Part shown: piece after piece, positions 13,928 to 17,976 of the stretch
Position numbering within the stretch: the stretch's first letter is position 1
Layout of the letters: each line of letters begins with the position of its first letter
DNA from: JBBRFH01 sp038224615
Lineage (GTDB): Bacteria > Planctomycetota > Phycisphaerae > Tepidisphaerales > Tepidisphaeraceae
DNA: 17,976 nt
Direction: 5' to 3'
Assembly: GCA_038224615.1 (NCBI GenBank)
Contig: JBBRFH010000036.1
Coordinates: forward strand, 1-17,976
Made by a program: the position numbers and the translations under genes
The notes under the pieces: generated by a model
The model's input: only the letters and a program-made list of their open reading frames with translations
What the model was told of the DNA's origin: nothing
Databases searched by the model: none

Positions 13928-16900
13928 TCAGTTCGCGGCCCCGGCGCTGGGCTCGGCCTTACGCTTGGTGTTGACGGCGGACAACAATTGCTCGTAGCGC
14001 GGACGCAGCAGGGGGTCGATGGACTTTTTGTCGCGTTCGGCGGTAGTGATCATTTTTTCGGCGACCGATAACGAAAGCGCGGCGCTCTCGGGGTCGTTGG
14101 CGATCAGATACGCCTCGGCCAAATGCAGGTGGACGTCGGGGAATTTCGCCGACTCCGCGGCGCGGCGGAGCAGATCAAGCCCATCGTTCACTCGGCCGTT
14201 CTTCACCAGAACCCATCCATGCGTGTCCAGCACATAGAGGGTGGATTCATCAAGGCTGTAGGTGTTCGACAGGTCGTACGACCGCTGGCTGTAGACCAGC
14301 GCATCGGCCGGCGTGCCGCCACTCTCGGGAAGCGTCAGAACGTAAGCGAGGTTGTTCAGCGTCAGGATATCGTTGGGCGTCTGTTTGAGCAGTTCCTCGT
14401 ATGCCACGCGCGCCTTCTTCGGCTGCGGCGGGGCAACCTGCAGGTACGCGCCGCCGAGCATCTGCAGCGTCTGTCGAAGTTCCTCGGGCTTCATGCGGTC
14501 GCGGTCGGCGATCGCCCGCTCGAGCACGTCCAGCGCCGCCTGCGGGTTGTTGTCCGTCTCATGCAATTGTGCCAACAGCAGGCGATACCCGATCCCGCTA
14601 TTGGCCATCGGCTGGGTCATCGCGATTGCGGTCTTGGCGTCGATCTCCTGAGCCACGGTCTTCACCACCGCAGCGACCGCGCCTTCATTATTGGCGGCGG
14701 TGACGAGGTTGAACGCCGCGTCAAACTCCTTTTGCGCTTCGAGCTTCTGGTCGAGCCTGCGGTAAGCCACACCACGCAGGCGATTCAGCCACCACGCGCC
14801 GCGGTCCTCGGCGAGAATCGGTTCGCTCTCTCGCAACAGGTCGCGATACGCGCCCGCTCGCAAGAGCGCATCGAAGTATCGGTTCCGAAGATCGGCATTG
14901 GTCGGCGCGACGTCCAGTGCCTGCTTAGCCAGCGCCTGCGCCTTCTTCATGTCCTTGCGCGCGATCCACATATTCGCCTCGAGCATCAGCACGTCAGGGT
15001 CGCCGGCGATCTGCTGCGACTGCCTGGCGGTTGCCAGCGCGCGCTCCAGGCTGGCCCACTGCGGAGGCGACGCCGTGGCGTATGCGTCCGCGAGCTTCAC
15101 CAGCAAGGACTTGGCGGTGGTGTTCACCTTCCACGCCTTTTCGAGCGTTTGCGTCGCGTCTTCGCGCTGCCGCTTGCGGGTGTAGACGTCGGCGAGCGAA
15201 AGCGCGGCTTCGACGTTGCCGGGCGCCAGGTCGCGCACGCGCAGCAGGTCGTCGCGCGCCGCGTCGAGATTATTGGCGCTCAGCGACACCTGCGCCCGTG
15301 CGAACAACGCCGCCGGATCGCTGGGGCGCTGCTCGAGCACACGCTTGATGAAGCCGTCGGCGCGATCGAACCGGCCGGCACGCAGTTCGACGAAAGCGGC
15401 AACCAGATAAATGTCGGGTGTGGGATTGGTGGCGATCGCCTGGTCGATCGCGTCGCGCGCCCCGGCGACGTCTCCCGACGCGAGCAGCAGCTCGATGCGC
15501 TGCCGCTTGATGTCCGGGTCGTCCTTGCGCAGGTCCAGGACCGCTAACGCGTCTTTCAGGCGATTCTGCTGGGCGTAGAGCACGCAGAGGCGCAACAACG
15601 TGCTGGTCGGCACTTCGATCTTGGCGCCGGCGGCGCGCGCGATGAACTCGCGCAGAACGCTTTCGGCTTGGTCGGGTTTGCCCGAACGCAGATACTGTTC
15701 CGAAAGCAGTTCGACAACGTCGGCCCGGTCGCGCAGGTCGGCGCGGCCAGCCAGGGCGGCGATGGTCTTCTCGGCATCGCTGTTCTTACCGATGCGGCGG
15801 AGCAGTTCGGCAGACTCGGTGGCAAACCGCAGCTCGGTCGGAAACTTCTCGAACGCCTTGGCGTAGTGGTCGGCCGCCCGGCCCACGAACTGCTGCGCGC
15901 CGGCGGCGTCGTTGGCTTTCTGCTTAACCCGGGCCACCATCTCCATCGCCGCGCCGAGCTGGGCCCAGTTCTGCGCGTTCTCCGGGTTCTTGGTCAGCGT
16001 CTCCTGCAGCGTGTCGATCGCGCGCAGCGGGTCGCCGAAATTCAATTCGTAGTTCAGCTCCAGCAGGCGCAGCCGCGCGTCATCCGGAGACAACTGTCGG
16101 GCCTGGTCCAGCCGCTTGCGCGCGTCGCCGGAGCGGTTGAGCGCCATCAGGCTTTCGATCGAGCCGCGCAAGGCATCAATGTTGGTCGGCGACTTGTCCA
16201 GCGTCTGCGCGAACTGCTCAGCGGCGTTCTGGTAGTCGCCGGTCTGCTGCAGGAGCTGCGCGTAAAACAGCGTGGCAGCGCCGATCTCCCGGTATTGCTC
16301 GGCAATCTGCGAGGCACGCACGACGGCGTCCTTTATGACCTGCTCGCGCTTGCTCTGCGCCGGTTCCTGCGCGACGCGTGCCAACTGCAGCTCCACCTTG
16401 CGAACCTCGCCGCTTACAAGGTCGACGTTGAGATCCGACAATACGGGGATCAGCGCCGCGGCGTCGTCGAACTTCTGCTGCGCCAACTTGAGGCGGAACA
16501 TTGCGTCGGGCGCCCGGCCGTCCTTCGGATTGGCGATCCGCGCCTGGGCGAGCGCCGCCAGCGCCTCATCGACCTTGCCTTGGCCGCGCAGGAACTCGGC
16601 GCGGGTCATCTCGCGCTGGTAGGGGTCGGTTATCTTTTCGATGTTCCCTTCGACCAGTGCCTGCTGCTGTTCGGGCGTCTCGGCGGCGATGGCGTCGGCA
16701 AGCGATTTGAGGCGCGTGCTGTCCGGCTTCGCCTGTCGTGCCGCCGCCAGTGACGCCAGCGCGTCGTCGCGCTTGTTGGTCCGCAGCAGCGACTGCACGA
16801 GGACCGTTGCCGCCTCGTCGTCGCCGGCGTCGGTCTGCAGCATCAGCCGCGAAATCCGGATCGTCTCGTCAATGTCCCCCAGTGCGCCGGCGGCGTAGAC

Positions 16901-17976
16901 CTTGATCAGCCGCTGGTCGCGCGTCGACTCGGGCATGCTCTTGTAGCGGTCGCGGAGCTGGTCCTGCCGCTGGGCAATGATCTGGATCGCCATGCGCTCG
17001 ATGAGCGGATTGCCGGGCAGAACGCGTTGCAGGAAATCGACGTGCTTGGACGCCTCGGCGAAGTCGCGCTCGCTGATAAGCAGTTGCGCCAGTGTCGCCC
17101 GGGCGATCAGGTGGTCCTGCCGCCGATTGACCAGCTCGGTCAGCGCCGGCTTGGCGCGACCGCTCTGTCCGAGCCGGAGCTGCGCCTGGGCGTACTCCAA
17201 CAAGACGTCGTTGCGCATCTCCTGCTCAAGTTGGAAAGGCGATTCGGGATTGAGCAGCTTAAGCGCGCTGTCGAGCGTCGAGATCGCTTCTGCGATACGT
17301 CCGCGCTCCAGCGCGATGCCACCGTCGAGGCGCAGGACGGCGGGCTTAAGCATGTTGTTGACGTCGCTGCTGCTCCTGAGGTCGGCATAGAGCTTCTCGA
17401 CCTCGACGAGCCGGCGCTCGCGCTCGACCGGGTCGGAAACGACTTCCAGCGCGCCGAGCTTGATCGTACACAGGCGCACCGATTCGATAAGCTGGTTGAC
17501 CTGTTGTTGGCGTGATTCGAGGGACTTCAGCACGCGTGTCGGCTTCCAAGGCTGCTCCAGCGCCGCCCCCGCAGGGTCGCGGCGCGTCGGCTGCTTGGCG
17601 CGGAAATCGGCCAGCATGATGCGCGGCTGGCGGTTGTTGGGCAGCTCGGTGACGAGCTGCCGATACCGCTTCTCCGCTTCCTTCACGTTCTGAAGCTCGA
17701 GAATGCGCAACGCCGTCGCGCGAATTTCGAGGAAATTGTCGAGCTGCTCGTCCGGCTTGGCCAGCGCATCAGCTTTGGTGAGCGATTCCTGCCACGCCTT
17801 GTCGAAACCGGCCTTGACCTCGTTGGTGATGCCCGGCGTCAGCACGCTGAGGCCGCGGTAGACGTTGAAGCGGGACATCCATGCGTCGGCACCCTCAGGC
17901 CGCGCCGCGACGGCGGCGTCGACGAACGCCTTGGCCTTGTCAAGTTGCGTCCGCACCTCCGGAATGTTTCCCTGCT
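13928..17976 (-). CDS. Very large tetratricopeptide-repeat protein (N-terminus beyond the window)
   Basis: At least 1348 residues are visible. The frame stays open through the right edge (QGNIPE precedes an internal GTG at 17956), so the true start, and any signal peptide, lie outside. The whole chain is a run of 34-residue-type helical repeats with TPR positions such as A-x-x-x-Y/F-x-x-A and a P near the end of each unit (for example LTKNPENAQNWAQLGAAM, VRDLAPGNVEAALSLADVY, LLKQTPNDILTLNNLAYVL). It ends in a short Ala/Gly-rich tail. TPR arrays are protein-binding scaffolds. Large TPR proteins often accompany Wzz/BY-kinase EPS loci (including PrsT-type proteins of PEP-CTERM systems), and a BY-kinase gene lies downstream on the same strand, so a role in EPS assembly or export is likely but unproven. 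Confidence 0.85.
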   Translation of the reverse strand, partial: QGNIPEVRTQLDKAKAFVDAAVAARPEGADAWMSRFNVYRGLSVLTPGITNEVKAGFDKAWQESLTKADALAKPDEQLDNFLEIRATALRILELQNVKEAEKRYRQLVTELPNNRQPRIMLADFRAKQPTRRDPAGAALEQPWKPTRVLKSLESRQQQVNQLIESVRLCTIKLGALEVVSDPVERERRLVEVEKLYADLRSSSDVNNMLKPAVLRLDGGIALERGRIAEAISTLDSALKLLNPESPFQLEQEMRNDVLLEYAQAQLRLGQSGRAKPALTELVNRRQDHLIARATLAQLLISERDFAEASKHVDFLQRVLPGNPLIERMAIQIIAQRQDQLRDRYKSMPESTRDQRLIKVYAAGALGDIDETIRISRLMLQTDAGDDEAATVLVQSLLRTNKRDDALASLAAARQAKPDSTRLKSLADAIAAETPEQQQALVEGNIEKITDPYQREMTRAEFLRGQGKVDEALAALAQARIANPKDGRAPDAMFRLKLAQQKFDDAAALIPVLSDLNVDLVSGEVRKVELQLARVAQEPAQSKREQVIKDAVVRASQIAEQYREIGAATLFYAQLLQQTGDYQNAAEQFAQTLDKSPTNIDALRGSIESLMALNRSGDARKRLDQARQLSPDDARLRLLELNYELNFGDPLRAIDTLQETLTKNPENAQNWAQLGAAMEMVARVKQKANDAAGAQQFVGRAADHYAKAFEKFPTELRFATESAELLRRIGKNSDAEKTIAALAGRADLRDRADVVELLSEQYLRSGKPDQAESVLREFIARAAGAKIEVPTSTLLRLCVLYAQQNRLKDALAVLDLRKDDPDIKRQRIELLLASGDVAGARDAIDQAIATNPTPDIYLVAAFVELRAGRFDRADGFIKRVLEQRPSDPAALFARAQVSLSANNLDAARDDLLRVRDLAPGNVEAALSLADVYTRKRQREDATQTLEKAWKVNTTAKSLLVKLADAYATASPPQWASLERALATARQSQQIAGDPDVLMLEANMWIARKDMKKAQALAKQALDVAPTNADLRNRYFDALLRAGAYRDLLRESEPILAEDRGAWWLNRLRGVAYRRLDQKLEAQKEFDAAFNLVTAANNEGAVAAVVKTVAQEIDAKTAIAMTQPMANSGIGYRLLLAQLHETDNNPQAALDVLERAIADRDRMKPEELRQTLQMLGGAYLQVAPPQPKKARVAYEELLKQTPNDILTLNNLAYVLTLPESGGTPADALVYSQRSYDLSNTYSLDESTLYVLDTHGWVLVKNGRVNDGLDLLRRAAESAKFPDVHLHLAEAYLIANDPESAALSLSVAEKMITTAERDKKSIDPLLRPRYEQLLSAVNTKRKAEPSAGAAN

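Noticed and set aside
14123..16753. Long + strand open frames opposite the TPR gene
   Set aside because: Antisense shadows of a long repeat-rich GC-rich gene; the minus frame shows consistent TPR sequence throughout.
1..17976. tRNA, rRNA, CRISPR array, insertion sequence
   Set aside because: No cloverleaf, ribosomal sequence, regular repeat-spacer array or transposase was seen on either strand.

Overview
This high-GC window carries a late flagellar gene cluster on the + strand (about 0.6-8.4 kb). It is followed by a small lipoprotein/c-di-GMP-signalling pair (8.4-10.5 kb), and then by two minus-strand genes that look like part of an exopolysaccharide (EPS) locus (11.0-18.0 kb). The host is a Gram-negative-type bacterium (lipoprotein signal, Wzz/BY-kinase, PilZ). 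Single-domain FlgJ, the FliW-CsrA pair, sigma-54 promoters in front of flagellar genes and very large TPR/BY-kinase EPS genes fit a planctomycete (Phycisphaerae-like). This is an inference from gene style, not from a marker gene.

Layout: 1-143, N-terminal end of an unrecognised minus-strand gene. 262-540, remains of a ParE/RelE-type toxin gene, closed by a rho-independent terminator (545-574). A sigma-54 promoter (587-601) then starts flgJ-flgN-flgK-flgL (rod-binding protein, export chaperone, and two hook-filament junction proteins). flgL is enlarged by three internal repeats and is flanked by two AT-richer inverted repeats made of 7-bp units. A second, near-consensus sigma-54 promoter (5355-5370) drives fliW-csrA-fliC, which ends at a strong terminator (8371-8407).

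The most striking feature is the roughly 400-nt leader between that promoter and fliW. It contains 19 GGA trinucleotides, nine of them in the apical loops of perfect hairpins, and the last of these overlaps the fliW ribosome binding site. This is the architecture of CsrB/RsmZ-type CsrA-sequestering RNAs. The csrA leader (ACGGA hairpin plus AAGGA in the ribosome binding site) and the fliC leader (ACGGA in a hairpin loop plus AUGGAGGA at the ribosome binding site) also carry CsrA-type sites. The predicted circuit is that CsrA represses flagellin and probably itself and fliW, that the FliW protein titrates CsrA, and that the fliW leader RNA acts as an additional RNA antagonist made when sigma-54 flagellar transcription turns on.

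Downstream, an ankyrin-repeat lipoprotein (minus) is divergent from a PilZ-receiver protein (plus) whose C-terminal HPt-like domain lacks the phospho-accepting His. A 505-bp gap holds a 15-bp tandem repeat that places four in-frame stop codons, a 14-bp palindrome and a 13-bp terminator hairpin. The last two genes, a Wzz-BY-kinase fusion and a giant TPR protein (cut by the window edge), both read leftwards and are separated by a 608-bp non-coding stretch.
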